From positions 372,001 through 436,000 of the forward strand of contig NZ_NOIH01000007.1 in the NCBI RefSeq assembly GCF_002245655.1: a DNA stretch of 64,000 nucleotides, in the 5' to 3' direction. A program made the translations under genes and the position numbers. This document shows positions 1 to 9,900 of this stretch, in pieces. The notes beneath the pieces are model-generated. The model made no database searches and was not told the origin of the DNA. It was given only the letters and a program-made list of their open reading frames with translations. This stretch comes from Thauera propionica. Its GTDB lineage: Bacteria > Pseudomonadota > Gammaproteobacteria > Burkholderiales > Rhodocyclaceae. The first letter of the stretch is position 1. Every line of letters starts with the position of its first letter.

Positions 1-705
<705 letters not shown>

Positions 706-731
706 ACCCGCTCCAACGCGAGAACGAATCC

Positions 732-1706
732 ATGACTCAGCATCACGAACATGCGCACGACGACCATCAACATCATGACGATGGGGATCACGACCATGAA
801 CACGACCATGGCCCGCTGGCCGAGCTGGTCACCGTGCGCGACTGGCTGCGCTACGCCGTCACCCGCTTCAACCGCAGTGGCATCTTCTGCGGCCACGGCG
901 TCACCGACACCTTCGACGAAGCCGCCTGGCTGCTGCTTGGTTCGCTGGCGCTGCCGCTCGACCGCCTGGAACCTTTCCTCGACGCCTGCATCCCCGGTGA
1001 CGAACGCGTGGCGCTGCTCGACGCGATCGAACAGCGCGCGGATGACCGCCTGCCGACGGCCTACATCCTTGGCGAGGCCTGGCTCGGCGACTTCCGCTTC
1101 ACCGTAGACCCGCGTGTGATCGTGCCGCGCTCCTTCTTCGCCGAGTTGCTCGAGGACGGCCTTGCGCCGTGGATCGACGACCCTGCAAGCATCGGCAGCG
1201 CGCTGGACATGTGCACGGGCTCCGGCTGCCTCGCGATCCTGATGGCCCATGCCTTCCCGAATGCCGAGATCACCGGCGCGGATCTGTCGGAGGATGCACT
1301 CGACGTCGCGCTGCAGAACGTGGCCGACTACGGGCTGGATAATCGCATCGAGCTGGTCCGCACGGACGTCTTCTCGGCCCTAGATGGCCGACGCTACGAC
1401 CTGATCCTGAGCAACCCGCCCTATGTCACGGGCGAGGACATGGATGCGCTGCCGCCCGAGTACCTGCACGAACCCCGCATGGCGCTCGCCGCCGGCGAAG
1501 ACGGTCTCGACATCGTGCGCAAGCTCATCGAACAAGGCGCTGCGCACCTCAACACCGGTGGCATCCTGGCCGTGGAGGTTGGCCACAACCGGGCAATCGT
1601 CGAGGAGGCCTTCCCGGAGCTGCCCTTCAACTGGTTATCCACCCGCGGCGGCGACGACATGGTGTTCGTGCTGCGCCGCGAGGACCTGCCGGGCGGCACG
1701 GACTGA
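732..1706 (+). CDS. prmB: Ribosomal protein L3 glutamine methyltransferase PrmB with His-rich N-terminal extension
   Basis: A 324-residue SAM-dependent N5-glutamine methyltransferase of the HemK/PrmB family. It modifies a Gln of ribosomal protein L3 in the cytoplasm. The SAM-binding motif CTGSG is at 161-165 and the catalytic NPPY at 228-231, preceded by the PrmB-type N-terminal helical domain and the YILGEAWLGDFRF segment. I chose the ATG at 732 over an in-frame upstream start at 630 because the latter lies inside dapE. The odd feature is the first 26 residues: 11 are His and most of the rest Asp or Glu, unlike ordinary PrmB. This may bind metal, but that is inference. The start could also lie downstream of the His tract (for example the in-frame GTG codons just after it). 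Confidence 0.93.
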   Translation: MTQHHEHAHDDHQHHDDGDHDHEHDHGPLAELVTVRDWLRYAVTRFNRSGIFCGHGVTDTFDEAAWLLLGSLALPLDRLEPFLDACIPGDERVALLDAIEQRADDRLPTAYILGEAWLGDFRFTVDPRVIVPRSFFAELLEDGLAPWIDDPASIGSALDMCTGSGCLAILMAHAFPNAEITGADLSEDALDVALQNVADYGLDNRIELVRTDVFSALDGRRYDLILSNPPYVTGEDMDALPPEYLHEPRMALAAGEDGLDIVRKLIEQGAAHLNTGGILAVEVGHNRAIVEEAFPELPFNWLSTRGGDDMVFVLRREDLPGGTD

Positions 1707-1745
1707 CCGCCGCTGTCGAGACGGCAACTGGGGAGCAAGGAACAC

Positions 1746-2204
1746 ATGCCCAACGAACGCCCGATCCTGCTGGTCGAGGACAACCCCGACGACGAGGCGC
1801 TGACGCTGCATGCCTTCTCGCGTAACCGCATCACCAATCCCGTGGTCGTGGTGCACGATGGGGTCGAAGCCGTGGACTACCTGTTCGGGACGGGTGCGTT
1901 CGCCGGCCGCGACCTCGGCGTCATGCCAGCCGTGGTGCTGCTCGACCTAAAACTGCCGCGTATCGACGGGCTGGAGGTGCTGCGGCGAATCCGTGCCGAC
2001 GCGCGGACGACCTTGCTACCCGTCGTGGTTCTGACCACCTCACGCGAAGCGCTGGACCTTCAGCAGGCTTACAACCTCGGCGCCAACAGCTACATCCGCA
2101 AACCGGTGGATTTCGATCGTTTCCAGGAGGTGGTCGCCCTCCTCGGCCGCTACTGGCTGAGCCTCAACGAGACCGTCGAAGCGAGCGCCAGCGCCGCCTA
2201 CTAG
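1746..2204 (+). CDS. Stand-alone response regulator receiver protein (Rcp1-like)
   Basis: A 152-residue protein made of a single CheY-like receiver domain. The acidic pocket is E11/D12, the phosphoacceptor D67 (VVLLDLKLPRIDG), the switch Thr at 97/98 and the conserved Lys K119 in the RKP motif. The longer loop after the second helix and the YLFG segment resemble Rcp1-type regulators that pair with phytochrome-like or PAS histidine kinases. There is no output domain, so it presumably acts by protein contact or in a phosphorelay. No kinase gene is adjacent. A strong Shine-Dalgarno (GGGGAGCAAGGA) precedes the ATG. The gene converges on iscX with a stem-loop between them. Confidence 0.88.
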   Translation: MPNERPILLVEDNPDDEALTLHAFSRNRITNPVVVVHDGVEAVDYLFGTGAFAGRDLGVMPAVVLLDLKLPRIDGLEVLRRIRADARTTLLPVVVLTTSREALDLQQAYNLGANSYIRKPVDFDRFQEVVALLGRYWLSLNETVEASASAAY

Positions 2205-2212
2205 CGCGTCAG

Positions 2213-2232
2213 GGCCGGGGGCTACCCCGGCC
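2213..2232. terminator. Candidate bidirectional terminator hairpin between response regulator and iscX
   Basis: A perfect 8-bp GC stem, GGCCGGGG (2213-2220) with CCCCGGCC (2225-2232), closes a GCTA loop. It lies between two convergent genes and is followed by a T-rich stretch about 15 bases later on the plus strand. The T tract is detached from the stem, so rho-independent termination is plausible but not certain. Confidence 0.55.
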
Positions 2233-2258
2233 TTCAATCTCGCCTTTTTCCGGCTCCG

Positions 2259-2453
2259 TCACGCGACCTCGTCGATCCAGGCCTGCTGGATTCCTTCGAG
2301 GATGCGCTCGCCACAGCGCTTCGGATCATCGTCGAACTCAGGCAGTTCAAGCACCCAAGTCATAAGGTCGACGAAATTCACCCGCGTCGGATCGACGTCG
2401 GGGCGTGCGTCCGCCAGCTGAATGGCGATCTCCTGCACATCGGTCCATTTCAT
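2259..2453 (-). CDS. iscX: Fe-S cluster assembly protein IscX
   Basis: A 64-residue acidic protein starting MKWTDVQEIA, which matches the IscX (YfhJ) family in length and in the W-T-D-V, DP-x-x-V-x-F and L-P-x-F-DDDP signatures. IscX binds IscS and iron and is thought to adjust desulfurase activity during cluster assembly. The ATG at 2453 was chosen because it gives the family's usual N-terminus; upstream in-frame sequence is a shadow of fdx. It is the last gene of the isc operon, one base after the fdx stop, so translation is probably coupled. Confidence 0.93.
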   Translation of the reverse strand: MKWTDVQEIAIQLADARPDVDPTRVNFVDLMTWVLELPEFDDDPKRCGERILEGIQQAWIDEVA

Positions 2454-2454
2454 T

Positions 2455-2796
2455 TCAGTGCTTTCCTTCGCGGGCCATGTTGATCGTGTAACGCGGGATC
2501 TCGACCACCAGCGGCGTCTCGCCCACATGCACCTGGCAGGACAGACGTGACTGGGGCTCGAGGCCCCAGGCCTTGTCGAGCAGGTCCTCTTCGTCGTCCG
2601 AAGCGGCCTCGAGGGCATTGAAGCCTTCGCGCACGATCACGTGGCAGGTGGTACAGGCGCAGGACATCTCGCACGCGTGCTCGATGTCGATTCCGTTCTC
2701 GAGCAGGCTCTCGCAGACGGTCTGGCCCGGGCGGGCCTCGATCACGCTGCCATCCGGGCAGAGCTCGACGTGGGGAAGAACGATGATCTGGGTCAT
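2455..2796 (-). CDS. fdx: ISC system [2Fe-2S] ferredoxin
   Basis: A 113-residue adrenodoxin-type ferredoxin. Cluster ligands are C42, C48, C51 and C87, in the arrangement CEMSCACTTC and then RLSCQV, as in Escherichia coli Fdx. It supplies electrons for cluster assembly on IscU or for sulfur reduction. It lies between hscA (7-base gap) and iscX (1-base gap), the standard isc order. Function and start are secure. Confidence 0.97.
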   Translation of the reverse strand: MTQIIVLPHVELCPDGSVIEARPGQTVCESLLENGIDIEHACEMSCACTTCHVIVREGFNALEAASDDEEDLLDKAWGLEPQSRLSCQVHVGETPLVVEIPRYTINMAREGKH

Positions 2797-2803
2797 GGGC
2801 GGG

Positions 2804-4672
2804 TCAGAGTTCGAGTTCGTCTACTTTGTGGCCGGCCAGCGCGCTGCGGATGCTGTTGTCCATGCGCCGGGCGGCAAATTCGTCGGTGGCGCGGGCGAAG
2901 GCATCGATCCCCGCCTTGATCGCGCGGTGGTCATCGCCTTCGCGCAACGCACGCAGGCGGGAGATCGCCGCGTCGACAGCCGCGCGTTCGCCGGCATCGA
3001 GCAGATGCCCGTCCTTGGTCAGCGCCTGTTCGGTGGCCTCGATCACGCGTTCGGCCTCGACCTGCTGCTCGCGCAGGGCTCGCAGCGCCATGTCATCGCC
3101 AGCATGCTCGACGCCCGACTTCAGCATTTCGGCAATTTCGTCGTCCGACAGACCGTAGGAAGGCTTGACCAGCACGCTGGCCTCGACACCGGAGGACATT
3201 TCGCGCGCCGAAACCGACAGCAGGCCGTCGGCGTCCACCTGGAAGGTCACGCGGATCCGTGCCGCGCCGGCCACCATCGGCGGGATGCCGCGCAGTTCGA
3301 AACGCGCGAGCGAGCGGCAATCCGCAACCAGTTCGCGCTCGCCCTGCACGACGTGGAAAGCCATCGCGGTCTGGCCATCCTTGAAGGTGGTGAATTCCTG
3401 CGCGCGCGCGATCGGCAGCGTCGAGTTGCGCGGCACGACCTTCTCGACCAGGCCACCCATGGTCTCCAGGCCGAGCGACAGCGGGATAACGTCGAGCAGC
3501 AGCCAGTCGTCCTGCTCGGCACGGTTGCCTGCCAGGGCGTTTGCCTGCATGGCGGCACCGAGCGCGACCACCTTGTCGGGGTCGAGGTTGGTCAGGGGCT
3601 CCTGGCCGAAGAAATTGGCGACGGCGCGCTGGATATGCGGCATGCGGGTCGCGCCGCCGACCATCACCACACCCTTGATTTCCTCGGGCGTGAGGCCTGC
3701 GTCGCGCAGCGCCTTGCGCACCGGCGTCAGGGTCTTTTGCACCAGATGGCGGGTCATCTCCGCAAACTCGTCGCGCGTGATTACCAGATCGACCTCCTCG
3801 CCGGAGCCGAGGACCAGATGCACTGGCGCTTCCTCGCACGAGGTCAGCAGCTCCTTGGCCTCACGCGCCTTCATCTGCAGGCGGCGCGCATCCTCGAGCG
3901 AAGGCGGGTCGATGTCGGCCCGCTCCAGGATCGAGCAGAACAGACGGTGATCGAAATCGTCGCCGCCCAGCGCGGCATCGCCATTGGTCGACAGGACCTC
4001 GAACACGCCACGGGAGAGCTTGAGGATCGACAGGTCGAAGGTGCCGCCACCAAGGTCGTAGACCGCGTAGACACCCTCGGCCGCATTGTCCAGGCCGTAG
4101 GCGACGGCTGCCGCCGTGGGTTCGTTGAGCAGGCGCAGAACGTCCAGACCCGCTAACTTTGCCGCGTCTTTGGTCGCCTGGCGCTGGGCATCGTCGAAAT
4201 ACGCCGGAACGGTGATGACCGCCCCGGTCAGCGGGCCGCCCAGGCTGGCCTCGGCACGGTTGCGCAGCACGCGCAGGATCTCCGCCGACACCTCGACCGG
4301 ACTCTTGACCCCTTGCACCGTACGCAGGCGCACCATGCCGGCGCCGTCCTCGAAGTCGTACGGCATCATCTCGACGTGCGCCACGTCCTTGAGGCCACGC
4401 CCCATGAAGCGCTTGACCGACACGATCGTGTTGCGCGGGTCGGTGGCCTGCACCTTGGCGGCCGCCTGCCCGACCTCGATCCGGCCATCGGCGCAATACC
4501 GCACCACCGACGGCAGCATGGTTCGGCCTGATTCGTCCGGCAGGCACACGGCGATTCCGTTGCGGACGGTCGCGACGAGCGAGTTGGTCGTGCCGAGATC
4601 GATGCCCACCGCAAGCCGATGCTTGTGGGGCTCGGTGGACATGCCGGGTTCGGCGATTTGCAGCAGGGCCAT
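2804..4672 (-). CDS. hscA: Fe-S cluster assembly chaperone HscA (Hsp70 family)
   Basis: A 622-residue specialised Hsp70. The N-terminal ATPase domain shows [15 protein letters not shown], then [12 protein letters not shown] and [11 protein letters not shown]. The C-terminal substrate-binding domain follows from about residue 390. HscA, with its J-partner HscB, binds the LPPVK motif of IscU and drives ATP-dependent release of the assembled cluster. Here IscU carries that LPPVK motif. The length matches HscA (about 620) rather than DnaK (about 640), and the genomic position between hscB and fdx is diagnostic. The gene starts 22 bases after hscB. Confidence 0.97.
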   Translation of the reverse strand: MALLQIAEPGMSTEPHKHRLAVGIDLGTTNSLVATVRNGIAVCLPDESGRTMLPSVVRYCADGRIEVGQAAAKVQATDPRNTIVSVKRFMGRGLKDVAHVEMMPYDFEDGAGMVRLRTVQGVKSPVEVSAEILRVLRNRAEASLGGPLTGAVITVPAYFDDAQRQATKDAAKLAGLDVLRLLNEPTAAAVAYGLDNAAEGVYAVYDLGGGTFDLSILKLSRGVFEVLSTNGDAALGGDDFDHRLFCSILERADIDPPSLEDARRLQMKAREAKELLTSCEEAPVHLVLGSGEEVDLVITRDEFAEMTRHLVQKTLTPVRKALRDAGLTPEEIKGVVMVGGATRMPHIQRAVANFFGQEPLTNLDPDKVVALGAAMQANALAGNRAEQDDWLLLDVIPLSLGLETMGGLVEKVVPRNSTLPIARAQEFTTFKDGQTAMAFHVVQGERELVADCRSLARFELRGIPPMVAGAARIRVTFQVDADGLLSVSAREMSSGVEASVLVKPSYGLSDDEIAEMLKSGVEHAGDDMALRALREQQVEAERVIEATEQALTKDGHLLDAGERAAVDAAISRLRALREGDDHRAIKAGIDAFARATDEFAARRMDNSIRSALAGHKVDELEL

Positions 4673-4694
4673 TGGGGTTCCGTGCCTCTTGTTA

Positions 4695-5228
4695 TCAGCC
4701 TTCGAGTGCGAGCAGCGCCTCGTCGATCTCGTGCTGGAGTTTCTCGATGAACATCAGCCGACGCACGGTGTCGGCCGCTTCGGTGTATGCATTGTCGACG
4801 TCGAGCTGGCGGCCCAGCTCGGCCCGCACCTCGCGCGCATGGTGCAACAGGCGCATGTGGAGTTGCTCGAGCGCCTCCACCTCACCGGCCGCACGCGCCT
4901 CTTCAACCGCTTCGCGCCACTCCATCTGCTCCATCAGGAACTCGGGCGACATCGCGGTGTTGGTCTCGATGGCGGCATCGACGCCCGCGAGCACCAGCAG
5001 GTACTGCGCCCGTGCGAGCGGCTTCTTGAGCGTACGGAAACCCTCGTTGACGCGCGTCGCCCACTGCATCGCCCGACGCTTGTCGGCGTCGGGCAGGTGC
5101 GCATAGCGATCCGGATGGACCTGCGACTGCAGGCGATGCCACGCGGCCTCGAGTGCGGGTTCGTCTAGCGCGTAACGGCGCGGCAACCCGAACAGGCTGA
5201 AGTAATCCTGGGTGAGGTCGATGCTCAT
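4695..5228 (-). CDS. hscB: Fe-S cluster assembly co-chaperone HscB (J-protein)
   Basis: A 177-residue J-domain protein. The HPD tripeptide at residues 38-40 ([10 protein letters not shown]) stimulates HscA ATPase, and the C-terminal helical bundle (from about residue 90) is the part that binds IscU in the family. The N-terminus [16 protein letters not shown] is typical. It lies between iscA and hscA in the isc operon, with 31 bases separating it from the iscA stop. Confidence 0.96.
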   Translation of the reverse strand: MSIDLTQDYFSLFGLPRRYALDEPALEAAWHRLQSQVHPDRYAHLPDADKRRAMQWATRVNEGFRTLKKPLARAQYLLVLAGVDAAIETNTAMSPEFLMEQMEWREAVEEARAAGEVEALEQLHMRLLHHAREVRAELGRQLDVDNAYTEAADTVRRLMFIEKLQHEIDEALLALEG

Positions 5229-5259
5229 GCAGTCTCGGTCGATAAACGCAGGATGGGTA

Positions 5260-5583
5260 TCAGACGTTGAAGCTTTCGCCGCAACCGCACTGATCCTTCA
5301 CGTTCGGGTTGTTGAACTTGAAGCCTTCGTTCAGCCCTTCCTTCACGAAATCGAGTTCAGTGCCCTCGAGATACACCAGGCTCTTCGGATCAACCACGAC
5401 CTTGACGCCGTGGCTCTCGAACACCAGATCCTCGCCGTGCGTCTCGTCGACGAACTCGAGCTTGTACGCCATGCCGGAACAACCCGAGGTCTTCACCCCC
5501 AGGCGAATGCCGAAGCCCTTGCCACGCTTGGCAATGAAGTTCGACACGTGACGGGCAGCGCTTTCGGACAGGGTCACGCCCAT
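5260..5583 (-). CDS. iscA: Iron-sulfur cluster assembly protein IscA
   Basis: A 107-residue A-type cluster carrier. The three conserved cysteines are C35 (TSGCSG), C99 and C101 (QCGCGESF), the pattern required for Fe or cluster binding. It delivers clusters, mainly [4Fe-4S], to client enzymes in the cytoplasm. The ATG at 5583 gives the standard [11 protein letters not shown]-terminus; longer in-frame upstream sequence overlaps iscU in another frame and is not coding. It follows iscU by 26 bases. Confidence 0.97.
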   Translation of the reverse strand: MGVTLSESAARHVSNFIAKRGKGFGIRLGVKTSGCSGMAYKLEFVDETHGEDLVFESHGVKVVVDPKSLVYLEGTELDFVKEGLNEGFKFNNPNVKDQCGCGESFNV

Positions 5584-5609
5584 GGTCTTTGCCTCCTGAT
5601 CGCGGCCGC

Positions 5610-5993
5610 TCAGGCCTGGTGCTTCTTGCGGTAGTCTGCCACGGCCGCCTTGATCGCGTCCTCGGCCAGGATCGAGCAGTGGATCTTGACCGGCGGCAGC
5701 GCGAGCTCCTCGGCGATCTGGGTGTTCTTGATGTCGAGCGCCTGGTCGATGGTCTTGCCCTTCACCCACTCGGTGACGAGCGAGCTCGAGGCAATTGCCG
5801 AACCGCAGCCGTAGGTCTTGAACTTGGCGTCCTCGATCACGCCGTCCTTGCCGACCTTGATCTGCAACTTCATCACGTCGCCACAGGCGGGGGCACCGAC
5901 CATGCCGGTCGCCACGCCCTCTTCGTCCTTGCCGAAGGAACCGACGTTGCGGGGGTTCTCGTAATGGTCCAGGACCTTGTCGCTGTATGCCAT
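5610..5993 (-). CDS. iscU: Iron-sulfur cluster scaffold protein IscU
   Basis: A 127-residue scaffold on which [2Fe-2S] clusters are built from IscS-derived sulfur. The ligands are C37, D39, C63 and C106, at the same positions as in Escherichia coli IscU. The LPPVKIHC segment (residues 99-106) holds the HscA recognition motif. The start at 5993 gives the canonical [18 protein letters not shown]. The gene is 31 bases after iscS. Confidence 0.98.
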   Translation of the reverse strand: MAYSDKVLDHYENPRNVGSFGKDEEGVATGMVGAPACGDVMKLQIKVGKDGVIEDAKFKTYGCGSAIASSSLVTEWVKGKTIDQALDIKNTQIAEELALPPVKIHCSILAEDAIKAAVADYRKKHQA

Positions 5994-6024
5994 GTCTTTT
6001 CTCCAGGGGATTTCGTCGTGTCTT

Positions 6025-7236
6025 TTAGTGTGCGGCCCACTGCACGGTGTCGAGATCGATGCCGTCCTTGTACATCTCCCACAGGGGCGACAGCTCGCGC
6101 AGCTTGCCGATCTTCTTGTGCAGCAGGTCGATGGTGAAGTCCACCTCTTCCTCGGTCGTGAAGCGGCCGATGGAGAAGCGGATCGAGCTGTGCGCCAGTT
6201 CGTCGTTGCGCCCCAGTGCGCGCAGCACGTAGGACGGCTCGAGGCTGGCCGAGGTGCAGGCCGAACCGGACGACACCGCAATGTCCTTGATCGCCATGAT
6301 CAGCGACTCGCCTTCGACGTAGGCGAAGGAGATGTTCAGGTTGTGCGGCACGCGCTGCTCGAGGTCGCCATTGACGTAGGTCGCCTCGATGTCGGTCAGG
6401 CCGTTCAGCAGCTTGTCACGCAGCTTGCGGATGCGCGCATTCTCCTCCGCCATCTCCTCGCGTGCCAGGCGGAAGGCCTCGCCCATGCCAACGATCTGGT
6501 GCGTTGCCAGCGTGCCCGAGCGCAGGCCGCGCTCGTGGCCGCCACCGTGCATCTGCGCCTCGAGGCGCACGCGCGGCTTGCGGCGCACGTAGAGGGCGCC
6601 GATGCCCTTCGGGCCGTAGGTCTTGTGGGCCGAGAAGCTCATCAGGTCGACCTTGAGCTTGTCGAGGTCGATGTCGACCTTGCCGGTCGCCTGCGCCGCA
6701 TCGACGTGGAAGACGATGCCCTTCTCGCGGCAGAGTTCGCCGATCTGAGCGATCGGCTGCACGACGCCGACCTCGTTATTCACGAACATCACCGACACCA
6801 GGATGGTGTCAGGACGGATGGCCGCCTTCAGCACCTCGAGGTCGATCAGACCGTTTTCCTGCACATCGAGGTAGGTGGCCTCGAAGCCCTCGCGCTCGAG
6901 TTCGCGCACGGTGTCGAGGACCGCCTTGTGCTCGGTCTTGACGGTGATGACATGCTTGCCCTTGCCTTGGTAGAAATGCGCCGCGCCCTTGATGGCAAGG
7001 TTGTTGGATTCGGTCGCGCCCGAGGTCCAGATGATCTCCTTGGGATCGGCATTGACCAGGGCCGCAACCTGTTCGCGCGCTTCCTCGACCGCCTGTTCGG
7101 CTTCCCAGCCGTAGGCGTGCGAACGACTGGCCGGGTTGCCGAAATGCTCGGTCAGCCACGGGATCATTTTCGCCGCCACGCGGGGGTCAACCGGCGTCGT
7201 CGCCGAATAGTCGAGGTAGATCGGGAACTTCAGCAT
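6025..7236 (-). CDS. iscS: Cysteine desulfurase IscS
   Basis: A 403-residue PLP enzyme that converts cysteine to alanine and passes persulfide sulfur to IscU and other acceptors. The Schiff-base lysine is K205 ([12 protein letters not shown]), the catalytic His H103 (KTEHKAV), and the active-site Cys C327 in a long flexible loop ([21 protein letters not shown]), which marks the group I IscS type. The start at 7236 gives [15 protein letters not shown]; in-frame sequence upstream to 7281 has no support. A second desulfurase gene lies 51 bases upstream, between iscS and iscR. Confidence 0.98.
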   Translation of the reverse strand: MLKFPIYLDYSATTPVDPRVAAKMIPWLTEHFGNPASRSHAYGWEAEQAVEEAREQVAALVNADPKEIIWTSGATESNNLAIKGAAHFYQGKGKHVITVKTEHKAVLDTVRELEREGFEATYLDVQENGLIDLEVLKAAIRPDTILVSVMFVNNEVGVVQPIAQIGELCREKGIVFHVDAAQATGKVDIDLDKLKVDLMSFSAHKTYGPKGIGALYVRRKPRVRLEAQMHGGGHERGLRSGTLATHQIVGMGEAFRLAREEMAEENARIRKLRDKLLNGLTDIEATYVNGDLEQRVPHNLNISFAYVEGESLIMAIKDIAVSSGSACTSASLEPSYVLRALGRNDELAHSSIRFSIGRFTTEEEVDFTIDLLHKKIGKLRELSPLWEMYKDGIDLDTVQWAAH

Positions 7237-7287
7237 TGCTTCTCTCCGCAGAGGGGTTGTGTCTTTTTCATGTCCTGGCACGGCCGC

Positions 7288-8451
7288 TCAGAACGCGACC
7301 GATGCCAGCTTCTTCAAATCCCGAACCACGTGCGACAGGGTGGCGACGAATCGCTCAACCTCCTCCGCCGTAGTGTCGCGCCCGAGGCTCACGCGCACAG
7401 CACCACGCGCCACCACCGGATCGACCCCCATCGCCAACAGGGTGTGCGAGGGCTCGGGCTGCGCACTGGAGCACGCGGAGCCGCTCGCGCAGGCAAAGCC
7501 GGCGCGATCCAGCTTGCCGACCAGCGTCTCACCATCGATACCGTCAAACGCGAAAAATACCGTATTCGACAGCCTTGCAGCTGCTCGTGAAAACACCACT
7601 GCACCCAGCACCGACAGCGCGTGCTCGATGCTGTCGCGCAAGGCGACGAGCCGTGCCGCCTCCACCACCCGCCGTGCAACCGCGCGCTCACAGGCAAGAC
7701 CGAAGCCGACAATAGCGGCGACATTCTCCGTGCCCGAACGCAAACCGCGCTCCTGGCCACCGCCCGCAATCAGCGGCGACAGCTCGACACGCTTGTCGAC
7801 CACCAGTGCGCCCGCACCGAGCGGACCGCCAATCTTGTGGGCAGACAGCGTCATCGCATGCACGCCGAGCGCGCGAAAATCCACCTCGATCTTGCCCAGC
7901 GCCTGCACCGCATCGGTATGCAGCAGGGCACCGGCCTTGCGCGCATCGCCGCCCAGTGCTACCACATCCTGCAGGACGCCGGTCTCATTATTGGCGAGCA
8001 TCACCGACACCAACGCCGGACGTGCCTCAATCGCACACTGCCAGTCGGCGACATCGATCCTGCCGTCCGCATCGACCGCGATCTCACGCAAGGCCCACCC
8101 CGCACGGCGAAGCTGCCTGGCCGGTTCGCGCACACAGGGATGCTCGATCGCACTGATCGCCAGCGTGCCGGACTTGAGGCAGGCTGCCGCGCCCTTCAGG
8201 AACAGATTATTCGCCTCCGAGCCGCCGCTGGTGAAGATCACCTCAGTCGCATGCGCGCCGACGGCTGTGGCCACCTGTGCGCGCGCCTCATCGATGGCGG
8301 CGCGGGCCTGGCGACCGTACTCGTGCCGGCTCGATGCATTGCCGAAGCGCGCCGACTCGGCGGCGCCCAGCCAAGGCAGCATCGCGTCGCGCACCTCTGG
8401 GGCGATCGGCGTGGTCGCGTTCCAGTCGAGATAGACCGGGGCAAAGCTCAT
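7288..8451 (-). CDS. Second cysteine desulfurase (NifS/IscS-like paralogue)
   Basis: A 387-residue class V PLP-dependent enzyme. It keeps the catalytic set: H104 (AIEHPC), Schiff-base K206 (TLSAHKIGGPLG) and C327 in GSACSSAQPEPSHTL. It is clearly distinct in sequence from the neighbouring IscS (for example MSFAPVYLDWNATTP against [15 protein letters not shown]) and its active-site loop is nearer to NifS-type or general IscS-like desulfurases. It sits between iscR (8 bases downstream of the iscR stop) and iscS, so it is expected to be IscR-controlled with the rest of the operon. Possible roles are a stress, nitrogenase or tRNA-thiolation sulfur supply; none can be chosen from sequence. Confidence 0.93.
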   Translation of the reverse strand: MSFAPVYLDWNATTPIAPEVRDAMLPWLGAAESARFGNASSRHEYGRQARAAIDEARAQVATAVGAHATEVIFTSGGSEANNLFLKGAAACLKSGTLAISAIEHPCVREPARQLRRAGWALREIAVDADGRIDVADWQCAIEARPALVSVMLANNETGVLQDVVALGGDARKAGALLHTDAVQALGKIEVDFRALGVHAMTLSAHKIGGPLGAGALVVDKRVELSPLIAGGGQERGLRSGTENVAAIVGFGLACERAVARRVVEAARLVALRDSIEHALSVLGAVVFSRAAARLSNTVFFAFDGIDGETLVGKLDRAGFACASGSACSSAQPEPSHTLLAMGVDPVVARGAVRVSLGRDTTAEEVERFVATLSHVVRDLKKLASVAF

Positions 8452-8459
8452 CGCAGCCC

Positions 8460-8942
8460 TCAGACCGCCGCGATTTCGCGCACCTGCAATGTGGCGCGAC
8501 GACGGATGTTCTTGAGCACCGCCATGTCCGCATCCGGTTTGACCTGACGGTCGACGAGCGCCTGCAGCGTCACCGAGTCGAGGTAGGCGTACATGCGCTT
8601 GTTGAGGTTCGCCCACAGGTCGTGCGTCATGCAGCGATGCTCGTCATGACAGTTCTGCTTGCCACCGCACTGCGTTGCATCCAGCGGTTCATCCACGGCG
8701 ATGATGATGTCGGCCACGGTGATCGCGTCCATGCCGCGCGCCAGGCGGTAGCCGCCTCCGGGGCCACGCACGCTACTCACCAGTTGGTGGCGTCGCAGCT
8801 TGCCGAACAGCTGCTCGAGGTAGGACAGCGAGATCTTCTGACGCTCGGCAATGCCGGCCAGCGTCACCGGCCCATCGTCCTGGCGTGCAGCCAGATCGAT
8901 CATTGCCGTGACGGCGAATCGCCCTTTGGTCGTCAGTCTCAT
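8460..8942 (-). CDS. iscR: Fe-S cluster sensing transcriptional regulator IscR
   Basis: A 160-residue Rrf2-family regulator. The N-terminal winged helix (MRLTTKGRFAVTAMIDLA) is followed by three cluster cysteines in CGGKQNCHDEHRC (C-x5-C-x5-C) and the nearby His in CMTHDLW, which together bind [2Fe-2S]. Cluster-loaded IscR represses its own isc operon. The ATG at 8942 is the family start. Two tandem sites matching the cluster-dependent (type 1) IscR motif overlap the promoter 60-110 bases upstream, so autoregulation is directly supported by the sequence. Confidence 0.97.
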   Translation of the reverse strand: MRLTTKGRFAVTAMIDLAARQDDGPVTLAGIAERQKISLSYLEQLFGKLRRHQLVSSVRGPGGGYRLARGMDAITVADIIIAVDEPLDATQCGGKQNCHDEHRCMTHDLWANLNKRMYAYLDSVTLQALVDRQVKPDADMAVLKNIRRRATLQVREIAAV

Positions 8943-9000
8943 GGTGTCACCTCGCAGGAACCGTAAGCCGTCCAGCCGCAGGCAGGGCAATCCCACCGCA

Positions 9001-9025
9001 ATACCCGAACGTTTCGGTCAACTAT
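9001..9025. promoter_or_regulatory. IscR type 1-like binding site, iscR promoter (site 1)
   Basis: ATACCCGAACG, TTT, CGGTCAACTAT in sequence. Compared by eye with the type 1 IscR half-sites ATASYYGACTR and YAGTCRRSTAT, it matches 19 of 22 specified positions plus the AT-rich centre. It overlaps the -10 element of the promoter reading into iscR, a position suited to repression. Confidence 0.75.
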
Positions 9026-9049
9026 ACTTATCCCGACAAAAACGGTCAA
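9021..9049 (-). promoter_or_regulatory. Sigma-70 promoter of the isc operon
   Basis: On the minus strand a -35 hexamer TTGACC (plus-strand 9044-9049) and a -10 hexamer TATAGT (9021-9026) are separated by exactly 17 bases. Transcription would start around 9014 and give a leader of about 70 bases before the iscR ATG at 8942. Both hexamers lie within the tandem IscR-like sites. Confidence 0.8.
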
Positions 9050-9053
9050 CTAA
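9029..9053. promoter_or_regulatory. IscR type 1-like binding site, iscR promoter (site 2)
   Basis: TATCCCGACAA, AAA, CGGTCAACTAA in sequence. It matches 16 of 22 specified positions of the type 1 IscR motif; the right half CGGTCAACTA is repeated exactly from site 1, 28 bases away. It overlaps the -35 element. Two adjacent sites over iscR are also the arrangement known in Escherichia coli. Confidence 0.65.
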
Positions 9054-9082
9054 TCACCACGATAGTCGGTCGCAGCCTGGCC

Positions 9083-9838
9083 TCAGTCCACCATGCGCGA
9101 CAAGCGGTTCGCATCGAAGTCGTCCGCCGACGCCGCTGCGTCCTCCAGCCTGACCCCGCTGGCCTCAAGCCGCGCCACGATCGCCTGCAGGCGGCGATCG
9201 GTATCGACCGCGTGGTCGAGCAAGCCGTGCAGCGCCTTGGACACCGGATCGTCCATGTCGCGCGTGACGCCATAGGCACTGAAGCCCATCTGCTCCGCCT
9301 TCTGTTCGCGCTCGGCGTCACGCTCGGCGTCGATGATGCGCGCCGGGTTGCCGACCGCCGTCGCGCCCGCCGGCACCGGCTTCACCACCACAGCGTTCGA
9401 GCCGATCTTGGCCCCGTCACCGACCGTGAAACCGCCCAGCACCTTGGCACCCGCACCGACCACCACGCCTTTGCCGAGGGTCGGATGACGCTTGGTGCCG
9501 CGGTACAACGAAGTGCCACCGAGCGTGACCGCCTGATAGATCGTGCAGTCGTCGCCGATTTCGGCCGTTTCGCCGATGACGACGCCCATGCCATGATCGA
9601 TGAACACGCGACGGCCGATCACGGCACCCGGATGGATCTCGATCCCGGTGAAGAAGCGGCTGACGTGACTGATGAAGCGTCCCAGCCAGAACCACTGCCG
9701 TCGCCACGCCCCATGCGCGAGGCGATGGAACATCAGCGCATGTACGCCCGGATAACAGGTCAGCACCTCGAACGTGGAGCGGGCGGCGGGATCGCGTTCG
9801 CGAACGCTGGCCAGGTCTTCACGCAGGCGGCTGAACAT
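9083..9838 (-). CDS. cysE: Serine O-acetyltransferase
   Basis: A 251-residue hexapeptide-repeat acetyltransferase. It makes O-acetylserine from serine and acetyl-CoA, the committed step of cysteine synthesis. The left-handed beta-helix core ([20 protein letters not shown], then [20 protein letters not shown]) and the tail GNPARII are typical. The start at 9838 ([20 protein letters not shown]) is the family start. The C-terminal 60 residues are charged and longer than in the minimal enzyme. An IscR-like site lies 63-87 bases upstream of the ATG, so the gene may be co-regulated with the neighbouring isc operon, whose desulfurases consume its end product. Confidence 0.95.
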   Translation of the reverse strand: MFSRLREDLASVRERDPAARSTFEVLTCYPGVHALMFHRLAHGAWRRQWFWLGRFISHVSRFFTGIEIHPGAVIGRRVFIDHGMGVVIGETAEIGDDCTIYQAVTLGGTSLYRGTKRHPTLGKGVVVGAGAKVLGGFTVGDGAKIGSNAVVVKPVPAGATAVGNPARIIDAERDAEREQKAEQMGFSAYGVTRDMDDPVSKALHGLLDHAVDTDRRLQAIVARLEASGVRLEDAAASADDFDANRLSRMVD

Positions 9839-9900
9839 TTCCAGGGGCTCCAGGATGGGAATATGGAAGAGAACTGGCCGGCTGCACATTGCGCCGGTCA

